From: Candidatus Gastranaerophilales bacterium
GTDB taxonomy: Bacteria; Cyanobacteriota; Vampirovibrionia; Gastranaerophilales; Gastranaerophilaceae
NCBI GenBank assembly: GCA_947630535.1
Contig: CANRHZ010000019.1
Location: forward strand, 1 to 35,050
Direction: 5' to 3'
Length of the DNA stretch: 35,050 nt
Shown here: positions 1 to 7,027 of the stretch, piece after piece
Layout: each line of letters starts with the position of its first letter
Numbering within the stretch: position 1 is the stretch's first letter
Program-made: the position numbers and the translations under genes
The notes under the pieces: generated by a model
Told to the model about the DNA's origin: nothing
Databases searched by the model: none
The model's input: the letters and a program-made list of their open reading frames with translations, nothing else

Positions 1-24
1 GTAAGCTCCAAACAATTTAACCAT
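1..24 (-). CDS. Prepilin leader, truncated by the left window edge
   Basis: Only the first eight codons are present, reading MVKLFGAY on the minus strand from an ATG at 24. A GGGAG ribosome-binding site lies eight bases upstream of the ATG. The same eight codons start the partial gene at 35015, where they run into a poly-C tract; the G at position 1 is the first base of what would be the same tract here. By comparison with the complete gene at 275-1278, the missing part should be a type IV pilin-like protein with a homopolymer in its leader. What follows is outside the window, so the reading phase cannot be judged. Confidence 0.6.
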
Positions 25-65
25 AAATTAAACTCCCATCTATATTTTAGTACAATTTCATTTTA
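1..65 (-). repeat. Prepilin 5' module, copy 1 (upstream segment, RBS, start codons)
   Basis: This 65-bp segment is an exact inverted copy of 34974-35038. Read on the minus strand it holds an AT-rich upstream segment, a GGGAG ribosome-binding site, an ATG at 24-22 and seven further codons ending in TAC. A third copy at 1276-1310 keeps 35 bp of it, covering the upstream segment, RBS and ATG. The strict conservation of an untranslated region in front of different prepilins suggests a cassette spread by recombination. Confidence 0.85.
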
Positions 66-243
66 TCAAATTGTTTTATGGATTTCAAGACTATAGATTT
101 TTATTCTTACTAAAATAATGCAGGCAGGATGAAATTGGGGCAAAAAAATATTTATGTTAAAGTCCTAAAAATGCCATGAAAAAAATAAAAACTTTTTGGT
201 AAAAAAATTTCTAAAACCGATAACTTTTTTTAAAAGATAAAAA
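66..243. other. Non-coding gap between two prepilin genes
   Basis: This AT-rich stretch separates the left-edge prepilin start from the terminator of the next prepilin. I see no convincing reading frame in it. On the minus strand it lies upstream of the copy 1 module. Confidence 0.5.
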
Positions 244-267
244 ATCCCGCAAAATTTTTTGCGGGAT
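244..267 (-). terminator. Rho-independent terminator after the prepilin gene
   Basis: A perfect 11-bp stem with a two-base loop (ATCCCGCAAAA / TTTTGCGGGAT) begins seven bases after the stop codon of the prepilin gene. On the minus strand it is followed by a T run. If the 3' end of the gene is a DGR variable region, this hairpin also sits where known DGRs carry a hairpin that helps target mutagenesis; that second role is speculation. Confidence 0.85.
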
Positions 268-274
268 AGTACAA

Positions 275-1278
275 TTATCTTTTCACGCAGCTAACGTAGT
301 TCAAACCCGAGCGTGTGCTCCTGTAGCGGTACCCATTGGGCATGCACTGTAGCCATGCAAGGCCGCTCGCACCTGAAGAAATGACTGAGCCTGACCAGTA
401 GTAACCGGAACTTATACCAAGTAAAGAACGATTGACAAACATTGAACCAAGTTCATCAATGTCAGGAAGTCTTGCATCATCAGATTGTTGAGTACAAAGA
501 GAAGCAGCATCTTTACCATCAGTGCTATATGATTTTGCGGTTGATGTTGAAGCGTTACTTGGGAATGGGTTAGGCGCAACAACGACGCTATTGGTTCTAT
601 ATAGTACTGTGATAAATCCAACATCCTTTCCGACTTCATTCGGGCCTTTTAAACCGTTTAGGTCATATATCATATTAACGCAAGTTTTTGTTTGAACATA
701 CGACCAAGTATTTGTAACATTTGAACCGCAATTTGGATTATAAAAAAGTGCAACTGATTCACCGTTTATCGTTTCAAATGCTGCCGCTTTAATATCGGTT
801 GTAAGTTTGTAATCATCTTCTGAATAATCGTCAGGGTTAGGATATTGAGTAAAATAAGGGTTTAATTCTTTTAAACTTTTTGGAAAATCAAGATTAGTAC
901 CGTTTAGTGCAATAATGGATGATGGTATCCCGCATGCAGATAAATTATTTGAATTACAGATATTTTGTATTCTATAAACTTTTGATAGTCCATCAATTAT
1001 AAAGGCTTCTGCCGCACCATCTATGATTTGTTGTTCCGTTTCGTTATTTGATGAGCCATAACCTGCAACACTATCCATCTCTCCTATTGCTTGGCTCATT
1101 CTTGCATAAAGTGCTTTTCTTTGTGCGTTCCATGCTTTATCGTTAACATTAACTAATAAACTTGGCAACGTTATTGCTGCAACGATACCGATAATGGCTA
1201 GTGTTATCAATACTTCAGCTAAAGTAAAACCGCCTAATCCCTTGGGGGGGGGGGGTAACAACTTTTTAAAATAGACAT
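275..1278 (-). CDS. Type IV pilin-like prepilin with poly-C leader and lectin-like C-terminus; out of frame as sequenced
   Basis: This is a secreted pilin-like subunit with a type III prepilin signal: GLGG followed by FTLAEVLITLAIIG, with the conserved Glu at +5. The mature part is about 317 residues. The C-terminus (RLPDIDELGSMF, YYWSG, a terminal YVSCVKR) resembles DUF1566/Lcl C-terminal domains, which have a C-type lectin fold. The well-placed start is the ATG at 1278 with GGGAG eight bases upstream, but its frame meets 12 C and stops at TAG soon after. The pilin frame itself is open only from 1261, where the sole possible start is a TTG with no ribosome-binding site. With 10 or 13 C the leader would read MSILKSCY, a Pro run, then KGLGG. 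I read it as a phase-OFF gene. It is probably assembled by the type IV pilus machinery that includes the PilT at 21578-22675. Confidence 0.8.
278..406 (-). other. Candidate DGR-type variable region in the prepilin C-terminus
   Basis: The last 43 codons are clearly GC-richer than the rest of the gene and use codons rare elsewhere in the window (CGC, AGG, CTA, TAC, AGC). They encode the YYWSG to YVSCVKR segment of a DUF1566-like domain. Many codons are NNC/NNT of the sort obtained by substituting adenines in AAC/AAT, and this domain type is a known DGR target. No template repeat or reverse transcriptase is in the window, so the assignment is inferred from composition, position at the very 3' end, and domain type. 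Confidence 0.45.
1244..1255 (-). repeat. 12-C homopolymer, candidate phase-variation tract
   Basis: Twelve consecutive C on the coding strand lie between the ATG at 1278 and the prepilin cleavage site. In the ATG frame TAC takes the first C, and the remaining eleven shift the reading into AGG GAT TAG. Eleven C would run to a TGA a little further on; ten or thirteen open the gene. The tract encodes part of the leader peptide that is removed. Confidence 0.85.
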
Positions 1279-1310
1279 AAATTAAACTCCCATCTATATT
1301 TTAGTACAAT
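1276..1310 (-). repeat. Prepilin 5' module, copy 2 (upstream segment, RBS, ATG)
   Basis: These 35 bp are identical to the matching part of the copies at 1-65 and 34974-35038. They include ACTAAAATATAG, the GGGAG ribosome-binding site and the ATG. After the ATG the leader codons differ from the other copies until the TAC and the poly-C tract. Confidence 0.85.
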
Positions 1311-1355
1311 CTTATTTTAGCAGATTTTTAAACTGTTTTCAATAAAAATAAAAAA

Positions 1356-1375
1356 GCGGAGCTTATAGGCTCCGC
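1356..1375 (-). terminator. Rho-independent terminator
   Basis: The inverted repeat GCGGAGC / GCTCCGC has a six-base loop and is followed on the minus strand by a long T-rich run. It ends the transcript of the minus-strand genes 1395-2933 and separates them from the prepilin module. Confidence 0.85.
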
Positions 1376-1394
1376 AAATATTATGATTTTAAAT

Positions 1395-1817
1395 TTACTC
1401 TCTAAAAGACCTGATTTCTTGTCTGTATTTTTCTTCAATATTTTTCTGTTGCTCTTTTAGGGTGTTTATTTCTTTTTGTAAAAGCGTTGTTTTTGCTTTC
1501 TTTTGTGAAACAGAAAGTTTGGTATCAAAAATTGTGCTTCTCATTTGAGCTTCTTTGTTTGATATTTGTTGTTTTATGGGCGCAAGTTCTTTTTCTTTTT
1601 TTGCTTTTACTTTATCTATTTCAGCTTGAAGTGAAAGCGGGCTTGAAGTTCCTCTGAAGCTTTCGCTTGTTGTGGTTGTTTTAATGTCGTTTTTAAGTGA
1701 ATTTGCTGCATTTGAAAAATCGTTTTTGATGCCGTTCCATAAATCCTGACTGTATGAAACCTGACAAATTGATGCTATAAGAGCAATTGCACCAATAATT
1801 AGAAAGTTTTTTTTCAT
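1395..1817 (-). CDS. Secreted coiled-coil protein of unknown function
   Basis: This 140-residue protein begins with a signal peptide (MKKNFLIIGAIALIASICQ, cleavage probably near VSYSQ). A Ser/Thr/Asn-rich linker follows, then a Lys/Glu/Gln-rich helix from about residue 64 to the end. That layout recalls small periplasmic helical proteins of the OmpH/Skp type, but I see no diagnostic motif, so this is not an assignment. It lies 32 bp after the DivIVA-like gene on the same strand, ends at a strong terminator and is probably the last gene of the coaD transcript. Confidence 0.7.
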   Translation of the reverse strand: MKKNFLIIGAIALIASICQVSYSQDLWNGIKNDFSNAANSLKNDIKTTTTSESFRGTSSPLSLQAEIDKVKAKKEKELAPIKQQISNKEAQMRSTIFDTKLSVSQKKAKTTLLQKEINTLKEQQKNIEEKYRQEIRSFRE

Positions 1818-1849
1818 TTTTTTTTTACTCCTCTATAATTCAAAGGTAA

Positions 1850-2431
1850 CTATTTTCTTTGTATTTCGGCTCTGGAAACGGCATTATCCTGCTGCTCCTG
1901 AATATTCCTCATTTCATTAATATATTGCTGGCCGTTTTTTACAATTTGGAATAAATTGTTTAAATCGGATTCCAGTTTCTCTAAAATCTGTTGGGCGTAT
2001 GCTTGAGCGCCGTCTTTAAGCTTAAGAGCATCTTCGCTTGAAGAAATTCTGATTCCTTCCGCTTCTTTAAAGGCATTCATTTTAATGTTTTCACATTCCT
2101 GAATAACCTTTTCTCTGAAAGCTTTTGCCTGTTCTTCCATTTCTCGTCTCAATGATGATTCATCAAGAATTCTTCTTTTTTCGTTTTCTGCGTCCTGAAT
2201 AATTCTCTCCGCCTTATTTTTGGCATCTTGAATGACTTCTTCTTTGTTTCTTAAAATCATTTTTGCCATTTTAATTCCCTCGTCTATGGCATCAGGGAAT
2301 GAATCTATAATTCTTCCAAGCTCTTTACTTTTTACAACCATTAAATGCGAGGGTATAATGTGGAACCCTTCGTCAAAAAGCTCTTGTAGCTTGTCGTATA
2401 GCGCAAAAAGTTTTATTCCGTCCTGTACCAT
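1850..2431 (-). CDS. DivIVA-like / F0F1 subunit-b-like coiled-coil protein
   Basis: This is a 193-residue soluble protein. Residues 1-60 form a compact N-terminal part (IIPSHLMVVKSKELGRIIDSF), and residues 61-190 a long, highly charged, Ala-rich coiled coil. A similar protein, often annotated simply as ATPase or as a DivIVA/SepIVA-like coiled coil, is found next to coaD in other bacteria such as clostridia; I recall that arrangement rather than having searched for it. There is no Walker motif, so an ATPase label would be wrong. It starts 1 bp after the coaD stop, so the two are probably translationally coupled. A role in cell-envelope organisation or division is a guess from the coiled-coil type. 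Confidence 0.75.
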   Translation of the reverse strand: MVQDGIKLFALYDKLQELFDEGFHIIPSHLMVVKSKELGRIIDSFPDAIDEGIKMAKMILRNKEEVIQDAKNKAERIIQDAENEKRRILDESSLRREMEEQAKAFREKVIQECENIKMNAFKEAEGIRISSSEDALKLKDGAQAYAQQILEKLESDLNNLFQIVKNGQQYINEMRNIQEQQDNAVSRAEIQRK

Positions 2432-2432
2432 T

Positions 2433-2933
2433 TTAAATTGTACCTTTCTTATTTTGTCTTTCTAAATATTCTACCACACTATTTGGAACAAATTTTGAAA
2501 CATCCTGCCCAAACCCTGACAGTTCCTTAACTATGCCGGATGAAATAAAATTATATTTTGGCTTTGTTGTAAGAAAAACCGTTCCTATCTCAGGCGCAAT
2601 TGACATATTTGCTTGTGATAACTGCATTTCATATTCAAAATCCGATACTGCCCGAAGCCCCCTTATTAAAAATTTTGCCCCTCTCATCTTTGCGTATTCA
2701 ACCGTAAGACCGTCAAAGAAATCAACCTCGACATTGTCAAATTCTTCAACCGATTTTTTTATAAGTTCCACCCTGTCTTGAACGGGGATAAGGGCTTTTT
2801 TGTTTCCGTTTTTTAACACGGCGATAATTACCCTGTCAAACATCTTTGATGCTCTTTCAAGTATGTCTATATGTCCCTTTGTGACAGGGTCAAAGCTTCC
2901 GGGGTAAATTGCTATTTTTTCTTCACGTGTCAT
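2433..2933 (-). CDS. coaD: Phosphopantetheine adenylyltransferase
   Basis: This enzyme transfers AMP from ATP to 4'-phosphopantetheine, the penultimate step of coenzyme A synthesis, in the cytoplasm. The 166 residues are full length for the family. Motifs seen are YPGSFDPVTKGH (residues 10-21), carrying the nucleotidyltransferase T-x-G-H signature, RGLRAVSDFEYE in the middle, and the C-terminal ISSGIVKEL, where most relatives have ISSSxVKE. The ATG at 2933 gives the expected N-terminus. It is probably the first gene of a minus-strand operon with the DivIVA-like and secreted coiled-coil genes. Confidence 0.97.
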   Translation of the reverse strand: MTREEKIAIYPGSFDPVTKGHIDILERASKMFDRVIIAVLKNGNKKALIPVQDRVELIKKSVEEFDNVEVDFFDGLTVEYAKMRGAKFLIRGLRAVSDFEYEMQLSQANMSIAPEIGTVFLTTKPKYNFISSGIVKELSGFGQDVSKFVPNSVVEYLERQNKKGTI

Positions 2934-3014
2934 ATCGTCCTCAAGTTAATTATATTATCAAAATTTATAATGTGCTTATATTTAATTCTATCTTTTTAAC
3001 TTTTTGTAAATTTT

Positions 3015-3158
3015 TTGTTACATTATTCAAACGATTTTCATGACAAAACTCTAAAAATCATTAATTCGGATGATATTAAAGAAAAAATAGTGAAGTTAAA
3101 TACTATTAAGGACGATTATGTTCTTGAAAAAGCAGGGGAAAAGGTTTTAAATGTTTAA
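3015..3158 (+). CDS. Possible short coding region upstream of the flagellar operon, start unclear
   Basis: An open frame ends in TAA at 3156-3158, overlapping the ATG of the transglycosylase at 3151 by eight bases in the manner of coupled genes. Its last part, SDDIKEKIVKLNTIKDDY followed by VLEKAGEKVLNV, looks like real helical protein and faintly like the C-terminus of the anti-sigma factor FlgM. The only in-frame start is a TTG at 3015 without a ribosome-binding site. A better-looking ATG at 3040 is one base out of frame: one extra A in the run after ATGAC would give MTKTLKIINSDDIKEK. It may be a frameshifted or decaying gene, or may use an unusual start. Confidence 0.35.
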   Translation: MLHYSNDFHDKTLKIINSDDIKEKIVKLNTIKDDYVLEKAGEKVLNV

Positions 3159-3813
3159 TCCGACAATCAGAAATTACATTAATTCATCGGGCGAATCAAG
3201 CGCAATAAACAGAGCCCGCCAATTGGACGGGTATATAAGCTCTCTTTACCAAAAAAATCAAACCCCAAACGAAGTTGATAAAGAAAATCAAACCTCATTT
3301 AATGAAGTATTAAAAACGTCAATTGATGAAAATGTTCAAAATAAAAACATTTTTTCGATTGATGCACCCCCCAATATTCCTTTCGGGGTGTTATCCGTAG
3401 GTTCTAAATTAAGAGCAAGTAACGATAAAAAATATGAAAAAAACGAGCTTATGGCTCTTGTTGATATGGCTTGCGAAAAGTATGACATGGACCCAAAACT
3501 TGTAAAAGCACTTATAAAGCAAGAATCGGGCTTCAACCCGAATGCAAAATCAAAGGCGGGAGCTTTAGGTCTAATGCAATTGATGCCAAAAACCGCAGAA
3601 GCACTCGGAATTAAAGACCCTATGAATCCTGCTCAAAACATAGATGGCGGGGTAAGATATTTAAAAGGGATGCTTGAAAAATTTAACGGGAATAAAATTC
3701 TGGCGCTTGCCGCATACAATGCGGGCCCGAATGCGGTTAAAAAATATGACGGCGTTCCCCCCTATAAAGAAACACAGAACTATGTTAAATCAATTTTGAG
3801 TATGTACTTATAA
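3151..3813 (+). CDS. SLT-family lytic transglycosylase of the flagellar operon
   Basis: This protein should cleave peptidoglycan between MurNAc and GlcNAc. Residues 1-100 are a Ser/Asn/Gln-rich region without a signal peptide. Residues 105-220 form the SLT/goose-type lysozyme domain, with the catalytic Glu in KALIKQESGFN, then GALGLMQLMPKTA, NIDGGVRYL and LAAYNAGPNAVKKY. It lies 12 bp before fliE, so it probably opens the wall for the flagellar rod, the job done in enterobacteria by the different enzyme domain of FlgJ. Lack of a Sec signal fits export through the flagellar apparatus, but that is inference. A good AGGGGAAAAGG ribosome-binding region precedes the ATG. Confidence 0.9.
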   Translation: MFNPTIRNYINSSGESSAINRARQLDGYISSLYQKNQTPNEVDKENQTSFNEVLKTSIDENVQNKNIFSIDAPPNIPFGVLSVGSKLRASNDKKYEKNELMALVDMACEKYDMDPKLVKALIKQESGFNPNAKSKAGALGLMQLMPKTAEALGIKDPMNPAQNIDGGVRYLKGMLEKFNGNKILALAAYNAGPNAVKKYDGVPPYKETQNYVKSILSMYL

Positions 3814-3825
3814 AAAGGATAAACT

Positions 3826-4149
3826 ATGGATGGTATTACACCGAAAATTAATTTAGGCGAAAGGATTGAACCCGGTAAAATTTCTACATTTAACGGCCCG
3901 ACCCGTATGAAAAGTATTGAACAACCTGAAACGGCTGATTTTAAAACGGTTATGGGCGGTTTAGTGGAACAGTTGAATAGCGACTTAAATGCGCCCGATC
4001 AGCTTGTTCAAGATATGATGCTTGATAAAGCCGATATCCATGATGTTATGACGGCAATACAAAAATCGGAAATTCAACTTAACATAGCGACTACCGCAAT
4101 AGGAAAAGTCGTCCAAACGTATGAAAAAATCATGCAAATTTCAATTTAG
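3826..4149 (+). CDS. fliE: Flagellar hook-basal body protein FliE
   Basis: FliE links the MS ring to the rod and is among the first substrates of the flagellar export gate. The 107 residues match the family length. The C-terminal half is typical: a conserved ADIHDVMTAIQKSEIQLN segment followed by a helix ending VVQTYEKIMQISI. The N-terminal half is variable, as usual. It lies between the transglycosylase and fliF, and fliE-fliF adjacency is standard. An AAAGGA ribosome-binding site precedes the ATG. Confidence 0.93.
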   Translation: MDGITPKINLGERIEPGKISTFNGPTRMKSIEQPETADFKTVMGGLVEQLNSDLNAPDQLVQDMMLDKADIHDVMTAIQKSEIQLNIATTAIGKVVQTYEKIMQISI

Positions 4150-4217
4150 CACTTCCTATGACTCAAAATAAATGTATAATAGTTAAATAGCTTAACCGGT
4201 TTAGAAGATAAATTGCA

Positions 4218-5951
4218 ATGGATTTTAAAAAATTAATGGAAAATAAAACCGTTTTTTACGGTATTATAGCGGGAGCAACGGCAATATTAATTATATTTGT
4301 CATTATTTTTTGTTCCTTGATTTTTTCCGGAAATAAGAAAGTCGCAACCAAAAACGGTGAAATTAATTCACCTGCTCCTTCAAGAGTAATTCAAGAAGAA
4401 GTTTCCATAATGACAACAGATAAAATCGGCATTGCTATTGAAGTACAAGCTCTGCTTGCAAGGTACGGAATAAAGGCAAGAAGGGGGCTTGACGGTACAA
4501 ATTCGACCATTATCTTATCCCCAAAAGATAAAATAACAGAAGACCAGAGAGATATGGCAATTTTAAAAATTGTTGAATCAGGACTTGCCGATGAACATGT
4601 CGGGTTAGAGATGTTTGATAAAGGAGATTTTCAATCAACAAAAGACGATAAAAGAATTCGTCTTATGAGAGCAATTAACGGTGAACTTGCAAAACTCATA
4701 AGAAAAATTGACCCGATTGATAACGCTCAAGTTTTTATCTCTGTCCCCGAACAAACAATGTTTAGTGCAAATCAAAAACCCGTAACTGCAACAGTTCAGG
4801 TTCAATTGCCGCCCGACAGGTCGCTTGACCCAATCAAAGTTAAGGCAATACAAAACCTTTTGATGGGTGCGGTTCAGGGCCTTAAAGCAGAAAATATATC
4901 CATAACCGATACCAACGGCAGAGTTTATGCAAGCATTATAGACGGTGCAGACGATGCGCTTGCAAAAATTCAGGAAAACGATAGCTATATGCAGCAAAAA
5001 GTTTCCGCTCAACTTGACAGATTGGTAGGTAAAGGTAACCACGTTGTTACCGTATCAACTTTCTTGACGCAAGCACCCGTTGAAAAATCCAGTATAATTT
5101 ATGATCCGACTTCAAAGGCTGCCGTTTCGGAACAAGGCTTCACGGAAAAATTGGGAGATAATTCCTTTGATAACAATTCCGCAATAAATGCGGTAAGCGT
5201 GTATTTGCCATACGGTGTTCCAACCTCGGGGCAAAATTCTTCTCAGGACAGAAAATATGTTCGTCAGGCTCATGAAACTCAATACGGGGTTACAAAAACT
5301 CAAATCAATGAATATATGAGAGAAGGGGTTATAGAAGAAATATCAATCGCAGTTTCAATCGAACAGTCTGCAATTCCTATGAGTATGACCATAAACGACC
5401 TTAAAAATTTAATAGCTAAGGCAGCAAGCCCCCTTGTTGATCCCGAAAATGTTTCGATTGCCTTTGTTGAATCGACAAATCCTCTTATGGCGCCCGATAG
5501 CCCAAATAAACTCCCCAAACCCGAAGAATCAGGTAACCCTTGGTGGCTGGTCGGACTTGTTCTTCTTGTTGGCCTTTTCTTTGGTTTGAGGTATATAACT
5601 TCAAGAGTCAGAGCCGAACAGGATAAAAACAATCAGGAACTCGATTACTTAAGACAAAGAGCAAAAGAACAAGAAAAACAATTAAAAGACGTTAACTTAA
5701 AAGCTCAGGAACTCATACAAAAACAGGCACAGATGGCACAGAACCTTATCGAACAACAAAACCTGCAAAAACTTCAGGCGCAACAGGTTCAAGCAATGGT
5801 TTCTCAGGAAAAGTCCGAAGTTAAAGAAGCTAAAGACTCCAAAAAAGATTCCGATATTGAAGATGCAATAAGTGAACTTGCAATGGATTATTCCGGAGTT
5901 GATGATATAGAAGCTATAGAAAAGTTAAAAAGTTGGATTGAAGCAAGTTAA
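4218..5951 (+). CDS. fliF: Flagellar MS-ring protein FliF
   Basis: FliF forms the membrane/supramembrane ring on which the rotor and export gate assemble. Two membrane helices frame the protein, one at about residues 13-36 and one at about 440-460 (WWLVGLVLLVGLFFGLRYI). Between them is the YscJ/FliF periplasmic region with ring-building motifs (EVQALLARYGIKARR, DPIDNAQVFISVPEQTMF). The 577 residues are normal for FliF. The cytoplasmic tail is an unusually Gln-rich coiled coil ending in an acidic segment and SWIEAS, where the FliG-binding helix is expected. The gap to fliE contains TATAAT at 4175-4180 but no good -35, so an internal promoter is uncertain. Confidence 0.95.
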   Translation: MDFKKLMENKTVFYGIIAGATAILIIFVIIFCSLIFSGNKKVATKNGEINSPAPSRVIQEEVSIMTTDKIGIAIEVQALLARYGIKARRGLDGTNSTIILSPKDKITEDQRDMAILKIVESGLADEHVGLEMFDKGDFQSTKDDKRIRLMRAINGELAKLIRKIDPIDNAQVFISVPEQTMFSANQKPVTATVQVQLPPDRSLDPIKVKAIQNLLMGAVQGLKAENISITDTNGRVYASIIDGADDALAKIQENDSYMQQKVSAQLDRLVGKGNHVVTVSTFLTQAPVEKSSIIYDPTSKAAVSEQGFTEKLGDNSFDNNSAINAVSVYLPYGVPTSGQNSSQDRKYVRQAHETQYGVTKTQINEYMREGVIEEISIAVSIEQSAIPMSMTINDLKNLIAKAASPLVDPENVSIAFVESTNPLMAPDSPNKLPKPEESGNPWWLVGLVLLVGLFFGLRYITSRVRAEQDKNNQELDYLRQRAKEQEKQLKDVNLKAQELIQKQAQMAQNLIEQQNLQKLQAQQVQAMVSQEKSEVKEAKDSKKDSDIEDAISELAMDYSGVDDIEAIEKLKSWIEAS

Positions 5952-5995
5952 TATTGTATAATGCTATTGATTTTATCGGGGAGTTAAATTAATTA

Positions 5996-7027
5996 ATGGT
6001 ATCTCAACAACCGCAAAATCCAAATATGCAAAATAATGCTCAGGCGCAAAACCCCAAACAACCTCAAGCCCAAAGAACAATTGAAGGGTTCGACCCGAGG
6101 GCATTTGCAAAAAACCTTGCAATGGAAGCAAGTCAGGTTATTCCCAATAATATAAACGAAAACGACAAAAAATTTATAGTTGAAATTGTCCATAAATTTT
6201 GTCTTTTATGTGGTGATGCGCTTGTTAAGGATGCAAAATACAACCTCAATGCGCAACAAGCAAGTATAATAACCCAATTTATTGGCGAGTGGACATTCCA
6301 TAAATCCGTTGACCTTATAAATGGCGGAATTCCCCCTGAGCTTAGGGAAGGGGTTCTTCAAAAAGTTGCATTTACCGTGTTTGAAATTGCAAAGCAGGCA
6401 ATAAGCAGAAATCTTCCGCAGGAACAGATAATAAGCGTAATTGAAATTCAGGTTAAAAACTGTTTTAAGCAGGCAATGGATGAGCTTAAAGCAAAAGGCA
6501 GGATTAATGAAGAAACCCTGAACAATACTATGCACCAATCAAGCATTGATGATATGAGTCAGCAGGAATTTGACCAAGAGCAGGGACTTGGCGATGATTT
6601 ATCGGATGCCAAAATATTAAAGCTTGCATCTTTGGCGCTTTTAATGAAAAAACTTCCTCAGGAAAAAACAGAAAGTATTGTTTCAAAATTCAACCAATCC
6701 GAAGCTCAGGTTTTATTACAGTATATTAAAATGCCCAACCTTGAACAAAAAATTGATAAAAGTATAACAATCAGATGTCTTGAAGAAATAAAAGAAGTAT
6801 TGCCCGAACCAAAAAACATATCAAAAGACAGAATATATGCAAAATTGTTTAAAATTGTAAAAAGTAGTGAAAAAAATAAAATTTCAAATATTATAGATAA
6901 AGAAAGACCGCAAATAAAGAATTTTGTTCTTTCTCCCTATACGAAGGAGCCTGCCAAAATTCCGTCCAGAGTAGGTAATGTTATCTGCAAATATTTGGAA
7001 GAAAAGCTTTCAAGCGATGATAATTAA
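5996..7027 (+). CDS. Divergent FliG-like protein (position-based candidate)
   Basis: This 343-residue soluble protein lies exactly where fliG is expected, between fliF and fliH. The first 26 residues are Gln/Asn/Pro-rich, and a helical N-terminal domain follows. The C-terminal half has motifs faintly like the FliG middle and C-terminal domains: ALLMKKLPQEKTESIVSKF, SEAQVLLQYIKM and a final PSRVGNVICKYLEEKL. The canonical EHPQ motif and a clear torque helix are not recognisable. It may be a very divergent FliG or a lineage-specific protein replacing or accompanying it. The ATG follows a GGGGAG with fairly long spacing. Its stop overlaps the fliH start by 11 bp, so it is surely part of the operon. 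Confidence 0.75.
   Translation: MVSQQPQNPNMQNNAQAQNPKQPQAQRTIEGFDPRAFAKNLAMEASQVIPNNINENDKKFIVEIVHKFCLLCGDALVKDAKYNLNAQQASIITQFIGEWTFHKSVDLINGGIPPELREGVLQKVAFTVFEIAKQAISRNLPQEQIISVIEIQVKNCFKQAMDELKAKGRINEETLNNTMHQSSIDDMSQQEFDQEQGLGDDLSDAKILKLASLALLMKKLPQEKTESIVSKFNQSEAQVLLQYIKMPNLEQKIDKSITIRCLEEIKEVLPEPKNISKDRIYAKLFKIVKSSEKNKISNIIDKERPQIKNFVLSPYTKEPAKIPSRVGNVICKYLEEKLSSDDN

Noticed and set aside
412-639. A 75-codon open frame overlapping the prepilin gene on the same strand
   Set aside because: It lies in another frame of the prepilin, whose protein features are clear, and has no ribosome-binding site or recognisable domain.
1244-1255. The poly-C run as a pure assembly artefact
   Set aside because: Exact length may well be uncertain, but two independent places show a long C run at the same position of the same module, so the tract itself is real.
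1259-1261. TTG at 1261 as the true start of the prepilin (leader MLPPPPKGLGG)
   Set aside because: It has no ribosome-binding site, and the conserved GGGAG-ATG module lies just upstream in all three copies; the TTG is only the first possible start in a frame opened by the 12-C length.
3040-3057. ATG at 3040 as the start of a gene
   Set aside because: As sequenced its frame stops after four codons; it is kept only as a possible start if one base is missing.
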